Position numbers and translations under genes: made by a program. 7,819 bases of DNA from Proteobacteria bacterium UBA6729 (lineage in GTDB: Bacteria > Pseudomonadota > Gammaproteobacteria > Porifericomitales > Porifericomitaceae). The notes below the pieces were generated by a model. It ran no database searches and was not told the origin of the DNA. It saw nothing but the letters and a program-made list of their open reading frames with translations. Location: NCBI GenBank assembly GCA_002454015.1, contig DKIB01000101.1, positions 19,737 through 27,555 of the forward strand. Reading direction: 5' to 3'. Positions 1 through 6,573 of this stretch are shown piece after piece. The stretch's first letter is position 1, and every line of letters starts with the position of its first letter.

Positions 1-436
1 TGGCCTTGGGGAACTCTTGCTGGATGTCGTCCACGGCACCATTGGCCCACCAGCCGGTTCCGATCCGGGTGTGTAGACGGTAGTAGGCGGAATCCAGAAA
101 CTCCTGGCTTGGGGTGTGACAGTTGCGGGCGGCAATACGGTGCCATGCGATGGACAGGATGTTGTCAAAGTAGTCAAAGTCGTAACTGCCTCTTGTCGCC
201 GAGTGGACCCAGTAGGCATCGGCCAGTGCATACTGCGCATCAACGTTGCCCGCCGTGGCCTGCTGGTAGAGTTCCTGGTAGCGTGCCGGATCGAGGTTTC
301 TGGGGGGCTGGTCGATCTCAAAGGCAAAGATGATCCACACGGACAGGATCGGTGCCAGGATAGCGATGTTGACCAGGGTCTTTCGGAACCCGTGCAGATT
401 TCGGTACCAGTGCAGCCTCTGACGTATTGTGGTCAT
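1..436 (-). CDS. Membrane-anchored Sel1-like repeat protein, N-terminal 145 residues (partial)
   Basis: The reverse strand is open from an ATG at 436-434 to the window edge, giving 145 codons, so the C-terminus is missing. GAGGAC at 446-441 lies 4 nt upstream and is a good ribosome site. The N-terminus is basic (about residues 5-19). One hydrophobic segment follows at about 20-39, rich in Leu, Ile, Val and Trp. It fits an uncleaved signal anchor with the rest of the protein in the periplasm. Residues 60-105 contain an AGNVDAQYALADAYW stretch and, after an insert, IAWHRIAARN; this has the helix-turn-helix pattern of Sel1-like (TPR-related) repeats, which usually mediate protein contacts. The gene starts 43 nt after the PAS/GGDEF/EAL gene on the same strand and is probably the fourth cistron of that operon. 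The exact function is not recognisable. I am confident that it is a gene and less so of the repeat family. Confidence 0.72.
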   Translation of the reverse strand, partial: MTTIRQRLHWYRNLHGFRKTLVNIAILAPILSVWIIFAFEIDQPPRNLDPARYQELYQQATAGNVDAQYALADAYWVHSATRGSYDFDYFDNILSIAWHRIAARNCHTPSQEFLDSAYYRLHTRIGTGWWANGAVDDIQQEFPKA

Positions 437-455
437 GGTCGTCCTCGGGGGCGGT

Positions 456-476
456 CAGCGCGGTGGGAGAGCGCTG
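456..476 (-). other. Intercistronic inverted repeat
   Basis: The 43-nt gap between the PAS/GGDEF/EAL gene and the Sel1-like gene contains a perfect 6-bp inverted repeat, CAGCGC/GCGCTG, around a 9-nt loop. It has no following T-run, so it is not a standard intrinsic terminator. It could be an mRNA-stability hairpin or chance. Confidence 0.3.
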
Positions 477-479
477 CCT

Positions 480-2582
480 TCACAGGGCAGAAGCCGCTGG
501 CTCACCCTCGGCATTGCCTGCCATCACAGCAGGTTCCAGCCAGTTTTTCTCTTCCTCAATGGCCTGGGGGATTACGGTGGTTTGCAGGGTGGGCAGGCGC
601 AATTCGCTCTGCAGTAGTCTGACTCCGGCCTGGCGTGGTGCAGACAGGCTCAGCGGTTGGGTCTCCCTCAGCAGCACCAGCATGCCGAGTTCCTGTGCCA
701 TACGTGTCAAGCCGCGGGCCAGTTTGGGCTGGCTGGTGTACAGTGTCCCGGGCAGGCACAGGCCGTAGATATCCCCGGCACAGCCGGGCAGGCTGGTACT
801 GCCGGTGGCGGTGGTTTCCAGCCAGATGCGTATGCCCCCCCTGCGCAGTTCCCGGACCAGCGCGGTGCGTATCTCGGGGGTAGCTTGCAGCAGGGCAGCA
901 TCACTGAGACAGACCCCGACACGCACCCGGTCGGACAGGGGGGCGAGCATAGGCAGGATACAACCCGCTTCCAGCAGACTGTTGGTGCACAGCAATATGC
1001 CCGGTAGCTGTTCTGCATTGGCCAACATTCGCCATGATTCCAGCTGGCGCAGGATTTCATTGAGGGTCCATTGCCAGATCATTGCTGTGGTCTGTGGCTC
1101 GGCATGGGTCAGCGGGTTGCCGTGGTGCGGGTGTATCAACTCGGCCTGCAGCATCCTCAGGCATCCGCTGTTCAGTGAGACGACGGGATGCCAGTGCACC
1201 ATCAGTTCCCCTTCAGCTACGGACTGTTCCAGCCGTTGGGGTGTGTAATTGGGGGAGTACATGGCGGTTTCTCCCCGGGGCGCCTGCTCCAGTGCGGTGC
1301 GCGCATCCAGCAGCATCAGTTGTGCATCCTTGCGACCATGATCTGTGGTAATGCCCATGCTGGTGCTCAGGCAGGCGGGTTGCGGAATGCACATCGGCAT
1401 TCGGGATAGTTCCTGCAGTTTCTGAATGAGTGGTTCCAGGTCTGTCTGTTCCAGCAGGATCGCCAATATGCCCGGTTCAAGTATGCTTACGGTGTTTTCC
1501 TCAGGCAGGCCTTGCAGGATGCGCTTGCCCAGCTCGGCGCTGATCATGTTCAGATCCTTGTGCTCGTCGTTGATGGCAAGCAGGATAACGGCAAAATCAT
1601 CGGCGTGCCGATTAATGAGGCGTTGCAGGCGGTCCATGAGCAGAGGCAGCTGCGGCAGCCGGGTGTGCTCGTCATATAACTCCCGGTGTTCTTTCTGCAG
1701 CAGGGTGACATCGGCAATGAAGCCTTCAATATTCAGCAGCACCCCGCTGTCAGAGAACAGGCCACGGCCCCATTCCTGAACCCACCGGATGCTGTGGTCT
1801 GCCAAACACAGGCGGTAGGTAACCATAAATGGGCGATCCTGTTGCAGTGCGGCCTGTACCTGATCCCAGATGCGCTGGCGATCCTCCGGGTGGATCAGAC
1901 TGGAATAGGAGAGGTTACGGTTGTTGATGAGATCGCGTGGGGCGTAGCCGATCAGTTCCTGACATCCCTCGCTGATATATTCCATGGTCAGATTGCGATC
2001 ATTGCGATAGCGATATACCATGCAGGCCAGATTATCCAGGAGATTCTGCAAACTGCGGTAGCGGGCATCCCGCAGATCCTCGTGCTGTATGCGCTGGGTT
2101 ACATCGTTTAATGTGCCCACAATGCCCTTGACCTTGGGGTTGTCGTTGCGGCTGAAAATCGGATTGGCACGCATGACCACCCAACAGGGTTTGTTGTTAT
2201 TGCGAATCAGGCGCATGGTCGTGTGGTGCGAGGTCTCACGGGCGCGCAGGATGATACGTTCAAAGTAGGTGCGACATCGTTCCCGGTCCATCGGGTGTAT
2301 GTAATCAAGAAAGCGGCTTCTCAGGCAGTGCTGTGGGTCGTGCCCGGTGAGTTTGTTCCAACCCGGGCTCAGGAAACGCAGGGTGCCCAGCAGGTCAATC
2401 TGGAATACGGTTTGCTGTAGATTTTGCACCAGATGGGCCTGATCCAGAACCGAGGTTGTATTACGCTTTTCTGGATCTGCCCCGGACCGGCCCGGCAGGC
2501 GTGAAAGTAGCTTGCTGAGGGCTTTCAATGCTGTTTGTTTGAGGTCGGCGGGTAGTACGTGAAACTGCGATTCAGTGCCCAC
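480..2582 (-). CDS. PAS-PAS protein with degenerate GGDEF and EAL domains (probable non-catalytic signalling partner)
   Basis: The protein has 700 residues, no signal peptide and no membrane span. PAS 1 covers about 50-165 and ends with a PAC-like GTLNDVTQRI. PAS 2 covers about 175-297, with an LIHPEDRQRIW core and a FIADVTLLQ end. A GGDEF-like domain (about 300-447) opens with YDEHTRLPQLPLLMDRL, but where GGDEF should stand it reads EPGIL (369-373). An EAL-like domain (about 450-665) has QAEL at 479-482 in place of EAL, ET at 589-590 in place of the metal-binding DD, and no AEGVE motif (LLRET at 637-641). Structural positions such as ATG at 592-594, SL at 597-598 and N534 persist. By family knowledge neither cyclase nor phosphodiesterase activity is expected; I infer a sensor, scaffold or protein-interaction role. 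A polar tail follows residue 665. The GTG start at 2582 has GGAGG 7 nt upstream. The gene overlaps the regulator gene by 58 nt, which suggests coupled translation. Confidence 0.88.
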   Translation of the reverse strand: MGTESQFHVLPADLKQTALKALSKLLSRLPGRSGADPEKRNTTSVLDQAHLVQNLQQTVFQIDLLGTLRFLSPGWNKLTGHDPQHCLRSRFLDYIHPMDRERCRTYFERIILRARETSHHTTMRLIRNNNKPCWVVMRANPIFSRNDNPKVKGIVGTLNDVTQRIQHEDLRDARYRSLQNLLDNLACMVYRYRNDRNLTMEYISEGCQELIGYAPRDLINNRNLSYSSLIHPEDRQRIWDQVQAALQQDRPFMVTYRLCLADHSIRWVQEWGRGLFSDSGVLLNIEGFIADVTLLQKEHRELYDEHTRLPQLPLLMDRLQRLINRHADDFAVILLAINDEHKDLNMISAELGKRILQGLPEENTVSILEPGILAILLEQTDLEPLIQKLQELSRMPMCIPQPACLSTSMGITTDHGRKDAQLMLLDARTALEQAPRGETAMYSPNYTPQRLEQSVAEGELMVHWHPVVSLNSGCLRMLQAELIHPHHGNPLTHAEPQTTAMIWQWTLNEILRQLESWRMLANAEQLPGILLCTNSLLEAGCILPMLAPLSDRVRVGVCLSDAALLQATPEIRTALVRELRRGGIRIWLETTATGSTSLPGCAGDIYGLCLPGTLYTSQPKLARGLTRMAQELGMLVLLRETQPLSLSAPRQAGVRLLQSELRLPTLQTTVIPQAIEEEKNWLEPAVMAGNAEGEPAASAL

Positions 2583-3220
2583 ACGGCTGCCTCCAGTCGG
2601 GACCGCAGGCCCAGCTTGCGCAGCAGATTCTTGACATGTACCTTCACGGTGCCATCGCTGATATCCAGCAGTTCTGCGATACGTTTGTTGCTGAGGCCCT
2701 TGGCAATCAGCCCGAGTATCTGACGCTCTCTGTTGGTGAGAGACTTTTCATTGGTCAGCGTGTTGCTGGCACCGCGCTCCGGGTCTCTGCGCAGGGCCGC
2801 TGTCAACATGGTGGTCAGTGTGGCATCAAGCACCATCTCTCCTTCCAGTGCCAGGCGAATCTTTTCCAGCAAGACCTCCGGTTCCATATCCTTCAGCAGA
2901 TAGCCATCGGCTCCCAGTCGCAGGGCGGCGATCAGGTCTTCTTCCAGATCAGACATCGTCAGCACCACGATGGCGGCCTCGCTGCCAGCCTGTTTGAGTT
3001 CTTTCAGCACCTGTAATCCACTCAGGCCATGACGCATATTCAAATCCAGTAATATCAGGCGTGGCTTGAGCGAGTGAGCCAGTCTGATGCCTTCTTCCCC
3101 GGATTGCGCCTCACTGACCATCTCCAGGCCGGGCTCTATCTCCAGCAGTTGTCCCACGCCCTTGCGGAACAGGGGATGATCATCGATGATCAGAATTGAG
3201 CATTGTGGTTGTGTATTCAT
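2525..3220 (-). CDS. narL: NarL-type response regulator (REC + LuxR-type HTH)
   Basis: The 231-residue protein is a two-component transcription regulator of the NarL/FixJ class. The receiver domain (about 7-125) has the acidic pair D13-D14, phospho-acceptor D59 in LILLDLNM, T88 and K110 in GADGYLLKDMEPE, the last stretch being as in E. coli NarL. A linker leads to a LuxR-type HTH (about 159-217) with LTNRERQILGLIAKGLSNK and TVKVHVKNLLRKLGLRSR. The recognition helix keeps the K-V-x-x-K pattern (193, 194, 197) that contacts DNA in NarL, so a NarL-like target heptamer is plausible. The ATG overlaps the kinase stop by four bases (ATGA), which predicts translational coupling and a cognate pair. 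The C-terminal tail of about 15 residues after the HTH is encoded largely in the overlap with the next gene. Nitrate as the ultimate signal is not established, because the partner kinase lacks NarX's sensor. Confidence 0.93.
   Translation of the reverse strand: MNTQPQCSILIIDDHPLFRKGVGQLLEIEPGLEMVSEAQSGEEGIRLAHSLKPRLILLDLNMRHGLSGLQVLKELKQAGSEAAIVVLTMSDLEEDLIAALRLGADGYLLKDMEPEVLLEKIRLALEGEMVLDATLTTMLTAALRRDPERGASNTLTNEKSLTNRERQILGLIAKGLSNKRIAELLDISDGTVKVHVKNLLRKLGLRSRLEAAVWALNRSFTYYPPTSNKQH
2590..2594 (-). promoter_or_regulatory. Ribosome binding site fixing the GTG start of the PAS/GGDEF/EAL gene
   Basis: GGAGG on the minus strand lies 7 nt before the GTG at 2582-2580 and inside the last 70 bases of the regulator gene. 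It supports a true 58-nt gene overlap rather than a later start. Confidence 0.7.
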
Positions 3221-4614
3221 GGTTTGGTTGCCTCACTCTGTGGTTGAAAAGTTGCATAAATTCGGGTGCCCCCCGACGAGTTTTGCCCAATGCTCAGCTG
3301 GCCACGCAGATCCTGCATGCGTTGTTGCATGATTTGCAGACCATGGCTGTTGGTGTTGGCCTCGGCGTTACTGACCCCGATGCCGTTATCTTCGATAATC
3401 ATATGGATAGTACCCGCTGTTTCCGCCCACAGTGATACCTCTGTGCGGGTGCCCTGTGAGTGTCGAACTGCGTTGCTCAATGCCTCGCGGGCCACCAGCA
3501 GGATATGCGTTTCTTCCTCAACGGAGAGTTCAATACCGGCCAGTCGATTGTCCAGGGCAAATGCCATATCACTCAGATTCTTGAATTCCTTCACAGATTG
3601 CTCCAGCGCCTGGGTCAGGCCCTGACCATCCATGGTCAGGCGAAAGGAATTAATCAACTCCCGCAATTGGCGGTAGGAGAGATCTACGCCCTTGCGCAGA
3701 TCATCCATGGGGCTCTGCAACTGTTTCGCCAGATTGTCATCCCGGGTCAATACCTTTCTGCACGCGACTTCCAGGCGGGTTAACTGGATCTTCAGAAAGG
3801 ACAGGGATTGTGCCAGGGAGTCATGCAGTTCTCGTGCGATCAGGGCGCGCTCGCGGCTGTGTATGAACTGCTGGTCGAGACGCGCCCGCCGCAGGTTCCG
3901 CATAATGCCACACAGGCTTACCGTCATATTTTGCAGTAATTCAATCTGCCATCTGCCTAGCTGCAGATCGGCAGGCAGTTTTAACAGCAGATTGCAATGC
4001 TCAACCGCTGCATCAGCTGTATCTGCCGACTCGTTACCGTTGCCTTCAACATGGACCCACACGGTCGGCTCGTTGTACGCCTGGTTGGCAGCGAGGGCGG
4101 TCAGGGGGCGGGCCAGTTCCAGCAGTTCGTCCAGTGAGTGGTCCGGCTGTTCAAGGGTAACAGCCAGCACCTTTTTGCTGCCATCCTGTGGGGAGAGGCG
4201 GTACAGCAGGCTGCCCTGTGCGCCGACTATGGCCTCTACCTCCGCCAGCAGGCGCTGAAAAAAGGCACTGTTGCCCACGGGTCTGCCCAGTGACTCCAGT
4301 AACTCTTCAACCAGATGAAACTCCTGCAGTGGGGGCAATCTCTCCACAAAGTTGCCCCTTGCGGGGCGGTTGGCAGCATGGACGCTGTGTGCCTCCGCGT
4401 CATTGGGGAGCCATTCGGCCACAATACGGGCCATCCAGGCCAATGGCCTGAACCGGGCCTTGAGGCGTACCGCGTTGTCAGGTTGCTGTGGCATTGTGTA
4501 TAATTCGCTCACTTGGCACTGGCTGCAGGGGCGTCCCGGCGGGCTTCGGGGCTGGCACACGGGGGCACCTCGCAGACTTGCCAGATAACCAAGGGTAATT
4601 CCGTACACGGTCAT
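3217..4614 (-). CDS. Soluble NarX-type sensor histidine kinase
   Basis: The 465-residue protein carries a GAF-like region (about 100-240), then a HisKA_3 dimerisation and phosphoacceptor helix, [20 protein letters not shown], with H264. An HATPase domain follows with N-box N381 in [14 protein letters not shown]1 EDNGIG (408-413), [10 protein letters not shown] (424-433) and GGT (448-450). The catalytic half closely resembles NarX/NarQ, but there is no transmembrane helix, HAMP domain or periplasmic P-box, so the signal must be cytoplasmic. Its partner is the NarL-type regulator, whose start overlaps its stop. The start is uncertain. ATG 4614 has GAGG 7 nt upstream and adds a Cys/Pro/Arg-rich stretch with C20, C30 and C33. 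ATG 4494 (M41, 425 residues) has a poorer ribosome site but would leave a normal promoter gap. The N-terminal cysteines hint at redox or metal sensing only if the long start is real. Confidence 0.88.
   Translation of the reverse strand: MTVYGITLGYLASLRGAPVCQPRSPPGRPCSQCQVSELYTMPQQPDNAVRLKARFRPLAWMARIVAEWLPNDAEAHSVHAANRPARGNFVERLPPLQEFHLVEELLESLGRPVGNSAFFQRLLAEVEAIVGAQGSLLYRLSPQDGSKKVLAVTLEQPDHSLDELLELARPLTALAANQAYNEPTVWVHVEGNGNESADTADAAVEHCNLLLKLPADLQLGRWQIELLQNMTVSLCGIMRNLRRARLDQQFIHSRERALIARELHDSLAQSLSFLKIQLTRLEVACRKVLTRDDNLAKQLQSPMDDLRKGVDLSYRQLRELINSFRLTMDGQGLTQALEQSVKEFKNLSDMAFALDNRLAGIELSVEEETHILLVAREALSNAVRHSQGTRTEVSLWAETAGTIHMIIEDNGIGVSNAEANTNSHGLQIMQQRMQDLRGQLSIGQNSSGGTRIYATFQPQSEATKP
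4475..4504 (+). promoter_or_regulatory. sigma70 promoter for thrS
   Basis: TTGTCA at 4475-4480 and a perfect TATAAT at 4499-4504 are separated by 18 bp on the plus strand. This is the best sigma70 match I found in the window. Transcription would start near 4511, giving a thrS leader of about 140 nt. The promoter lies within the 5' part of the divergent kinase gene. The leader (about 4511-4649) is long enough for translational control such as the ThrRS autorepression known in E. coli, but I could not fold it into a convincing tRNA-Thr anticodon-arm mimic by eye. Confidence 0.65.
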
Positions 4615-4621
4615 ATGTCAA
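4592..4621 (-). promoter_or_regulatory. Candidate promoter for the kinase-regulator operon
   Basis: On the minus strand a perfect TTGACA (4621-4616) is followed after 18 bp by TACCCT (4597-4592), which keeps the T, A and final T of a -10 box. A transcript would begin near 4585, which would require translation from ATG 4494 rather than 4614. The weak -10 keeps confidence low; it could depend on an activator. Confidence 0.35.
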
Positions 4622-4644
4622 CCTCACTCAGCATTTTCGGATAG
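4615..4644 (+). CDS. Possible nine-codon leader ORF upstream of thrS
   Basis: ATG at 4615 opens a short frame encoding MSTSLSIFG, ending in TAG at 4642-4644, 5 nt before the thrS TTG. It lies in the predicted thrS leader, and its stop overlaps the only SD-like bases (GGATAG) before thrS. Its own ribosome site is weak (ACGG). It has a single Thr codon, so it is not an obvious attenuation peptide. It could couple translation to the weak thrS start, or be chance. Confidence 0.25.
   Translation: MSTSLSIFG
4622..4625 (-). promoter_or_regulatory. Candidate ribosome binding site for the long kinase start
   Basis: GAGG on the minus strand lies 7 nt before ATG 4614-4612. It favours the 465-residue form of the kinase. 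It abuts a TTGACA that could instead be a promoter -35, so the two readings compete. Confidence 0.4.
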
Positions 4645-4649
4645 TTTTC

Positions 4650-6557
4650 TTGCCTGTCGTACGCCTGCCCGATGGTACCCGGCGCAGCTACCCGGCACCT
4701 GTTACCGTGATGGATGCGGCCCGGCAGATCGGGTCGGGTCTGGCACGGGCGGCGGTTGCCGGTGCGCTCAATGGTCAGCCGGTAGATACCTGTACCCTGA
4801 TTCGCGAGGATGCCGAGCTGCGCATCCTGACGGTCTCGGACCCACAGGGTCTGGAGGTGGTACGGCATTCTACGGCGCACCTGCTCGGGCATGCCATCAA
4901 GCAGTTGTATCCGCAGGTGCGGATGGCCATCGGGCCGGTCATTGAAGACGGGTTTTACTACGATGTGGATTATGAGCGCCCGTTTACCCCGGATGATCTG
5001 GTGGAATTGGAGCAGCGTATGCGGGAGCTGGCCGACAGTAACTACGATGTAGTGCGGGTTGAGGTGGAACGTGAGCAGGCCCGGCAGGCCTTTGCGGAGC
5101 GGAGGGAGGACTATAAACTGGAAATCATTGCGGGCCTTCCACCCGGGGACACCATCGCCCTCTACCACCATCAGGAGTATGTGGACATGTGTCGGGGGCC
5201 ACATGTGCCGAACACCCGTCACTTGCGGCATTTTCGGCTGACCCGGCTGGCAGGCGCCTACTGGCGGGGCGATTCATCCAGGCAGATGTTGCAGCGCATC
5301 TACGGGACGGCCTGGCCGGACCGCAAATCCATGGAGGGGTATCTGCACCGCCTGGAGGAGGCAGAGCGCCGCGACCATCGCAAGCTGGGGGCTCGGCTGG
5401 ACCTGTTCCATTTTCAGCCGGAGGCCCCGGGCATGGTGTTCTGGCACCCGCGGGGCTGGACACTGTTTCGTCTGGTGGAGGGGTATCTGCGTGATCTTCT
5501 CGGTCAGCACGGCTATCAGGAGGTCAGCACCCCGCAGCTGCTGGATCGCAGCCTGTGGGAGCGTTCCGGACACTGGGACAAATTTGGCACGATGATTTTT
5601 TCCACCACCTCTGAACAGCGTGACTACGCAGTCAAGCCGATGAATTGCCCGGCACACGTACAGCTGTTCAATCAGGGGCTGAGGAGCTACCGCGAGCTGC
5701 CGTTGCGCCTGGCAGAGTTCGGGGTGGTGCATCGCAATGAGCCCTCCGGTACACTGCATGGCCTGCTGCGGGCGCGATGTTTCACGCAGGATGACGCGCA
5801 TATCTTCTGCACGGAAGAGCAGTTGTCGGGGGAGATCAAAGCGCTCATGGAACTCACCTTCGCACTGTATCGGGACTTCGGCTTTGAGGAGATCGAGTTG
5901 GCGGTGTCTACCCGGCCCGGGCAGAGTGTAGGCACGGACCGGCAGTGGCAGCAGGCCGAGCAGGCCCTGCTCGACGTAGTTCGCGCCGGCGGGCTGGAGT
6001 GGAAACTGCAGCCCGGGGAGGGCGCCTTTTATGGGCCGAAGATCGAATTTGTGCTGCAGGACAGCCTGCACCGCCGCTGGCAGTGTGGCACGATTCAGGT
6101 GGATTTTTCGATGCCCGGACTGCTGGGGGCACGGTACGTGGCTGCGGACGGCTCACGCCGGGTGCCGGTCATGGTGCACCGGGCCCTGCTGGGCTCACTG
6201 GAGCGCTTCATCGGCATCCTCATTGAACATTATGCCGGGGCACTGCCCGCCTGGTTGAGCCCGGTACAGGCGGTGGTCCTGCCCCTGGCAGCGGCCCGGC
6301 AGGGCGAAGCGGCTGAAAAGCTGCTGGTCCGGCTGGGGCAGGCAGGGGTCCGGGCAACGGTGGACTTGAGAAATGAGACGATAGGGTATAGAATACGCCA
6401 GCATGAACTGCAGAGAATTCCTTTCCTCTTGATTATCGGCGACAGGGAACTTGAGTCCGGCACAGTGTCTGTGCGTGCTCGGGGTGCGAGGGATCTTGGT
6501 GCGTTGAGCGTTGAGCGGGTGATTTCTGTACTGACTGAGCAGGCGGAGACCGGCTGA
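4650..6557 (+). CDS. thrS: Threonine--tRNA ligase (ThrRS)
   Basis: This cytoplasmic class II synthetase charges tRNA-Thr with threonine. Its 635 residues align end to end with the 642-residue E. coli enzyme. It has a TGS domain (about 1-61), an editing domain with H73, H77, C181 and H185 (about 62-225), a catalytic core (about 240-530) and an anticodon-binding domain (about 535-635). Zinc ligands C333, H384 and H510 are present, as are RNEPSG of motif 2 and the motif 3 region [15 protein letters not shown]. Two core glycines found in the E. coli enzyme are replaced: NCPGH reads NCPAH (A335) and RGFTQDD reads RCFTQDD (C377). The start is TTG at 4650; no ATG or GTG exists in frame upstream before a stop at 4596, and the first residues match E. 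coli MPV exactly. Only a weak GGA precedes it, so initiation may be limited or regulated. It heads the thrS-infC-rpmI-rplT-pheS cluster. Confidence 0.97.
   Translation: MPVVRLPDGTRRSYPAPVTVMDAARQIGSGLARAAVAGALNGQPVDTCTLIREDAELRILTVSDPQGLEVVRHSTAHLLGHAIKQLYPQVRMAIGPVIEDGFYYDVDYERPFTPDDLVELEQRMRELADSNYDVVRVEVEREQARQAFAERREDYKLEIIAGLPPGDTIALYHHQEYVDMCRGPHVPNTRHLRHFRLTRLAGAYWRGDSSRQMLQRIYGTAWPDRKSMEGYLHRLEEAERRDHRKLGARLDLFHFQPEAPGMVFWHPRGWTLFRLVEGYLRDLLGQHGYQEVSTPQLLDRSLWERSGHWDKFGTMIFSTTSEQRDYAVKPMNCPAHVQLFNQGLRSYRELPLRLAEFGVVHRNEPSGTLHGLLRARCFTQDDAHIFCTEEQLSGEIKALMELTFALYRDFGFEEIELAVSTRPGQSVGTDRQWQQAEQALLDVVRAGGLEWKLQPGEGAFYGPKIEFVLQDSLHRRWQCGTIQVDFSMPGLLGARYVAADGSRRVPVMVHRALLGSLERFIGILIEHYAGALPAWLSPVQAVVLPLAAARQGEAAEKLLVRLGQAGVRATVDLRNETIGYRIRQHELQRIPFLLIIGDRELESGTVSVRARGARDLGALSVERVISVLTEQAETG
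6366..6394 (+). promoter_or_regulatory. Internal promoter in thrS for infC-rpmI-rplT
   Basis: TTGAGA (6366-6371) and TAGAAT (6389-6394) are spaced by 17 bp, each one base from the sigma70 consensus, giving a start near 6401, about 170 nt before infC. The codons here are unlike the rest of thrS (AGA and ATA, otherwise rare in this gene), as expected if promoter sequence constrains the coding. In E. coli, infC is also transcribed from promoters inside thrS. Confidence 0.55.
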
Positions 6558-6561
6558 AGCC

Positions 6562-6567
6562 GGGGTG
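6562..6567 (+). promoter_or_regulatory. Ribosome binding site for infC ATC start
   Basis: GGGGTG can pair with the 16S rRNA 3' end (CACCUC) over six positions with one G-U pair. It lies 6 nt before ATC 6574. The competing GTG at 6565 is part of this motif and has only a distant GGAG (6545-6548, 16 nt away). Confidence 0.5.
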
Positions 6568-6573
6568 CAACTC

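Noticed and set aside
116..622. 168-codon open frame on the plus strand
   Set aside because: The minus strand here encodes a protein with a membrane anchor and Sel1-like repeat plus the end of the EAL-like gene, both with good ribosome sites; the plus-strand product looks compositionally random.
3217..4614. Calling the kinase a true nitrate sensor narX
   Set aside because: It has no transmembrane helices, periplasmic P-box or HAMP domain, so the nitrate-sensing part of NarX is missing even though the transmitter is similar.
4511..4649. tRNA-Thr anticodon-arm mimic (E. coli-type thrS operator) in the thrS leader
   Set aside because: NGU triplets occur (for example in CCGTACACGG), but none sits in a seven-base loop with a convincing five-pair stem when folded by eye. 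A computed fold or covariance search would be needed.
4611..5231. 206-codon open frame on the minus strand over the thrS start
   Set aside because: It is antisense to conserved TGS and editing domains, has no family features, and would collide with the kinase gene start.
5274..6071. 265-codon open frame on the minus strand
   Set aside because: It lies wholly antisense to the thrS catalytic core, which matches ThrRS along its full length. The translation shows no recognisable domain and is the usual shadow of a high-GC gene.
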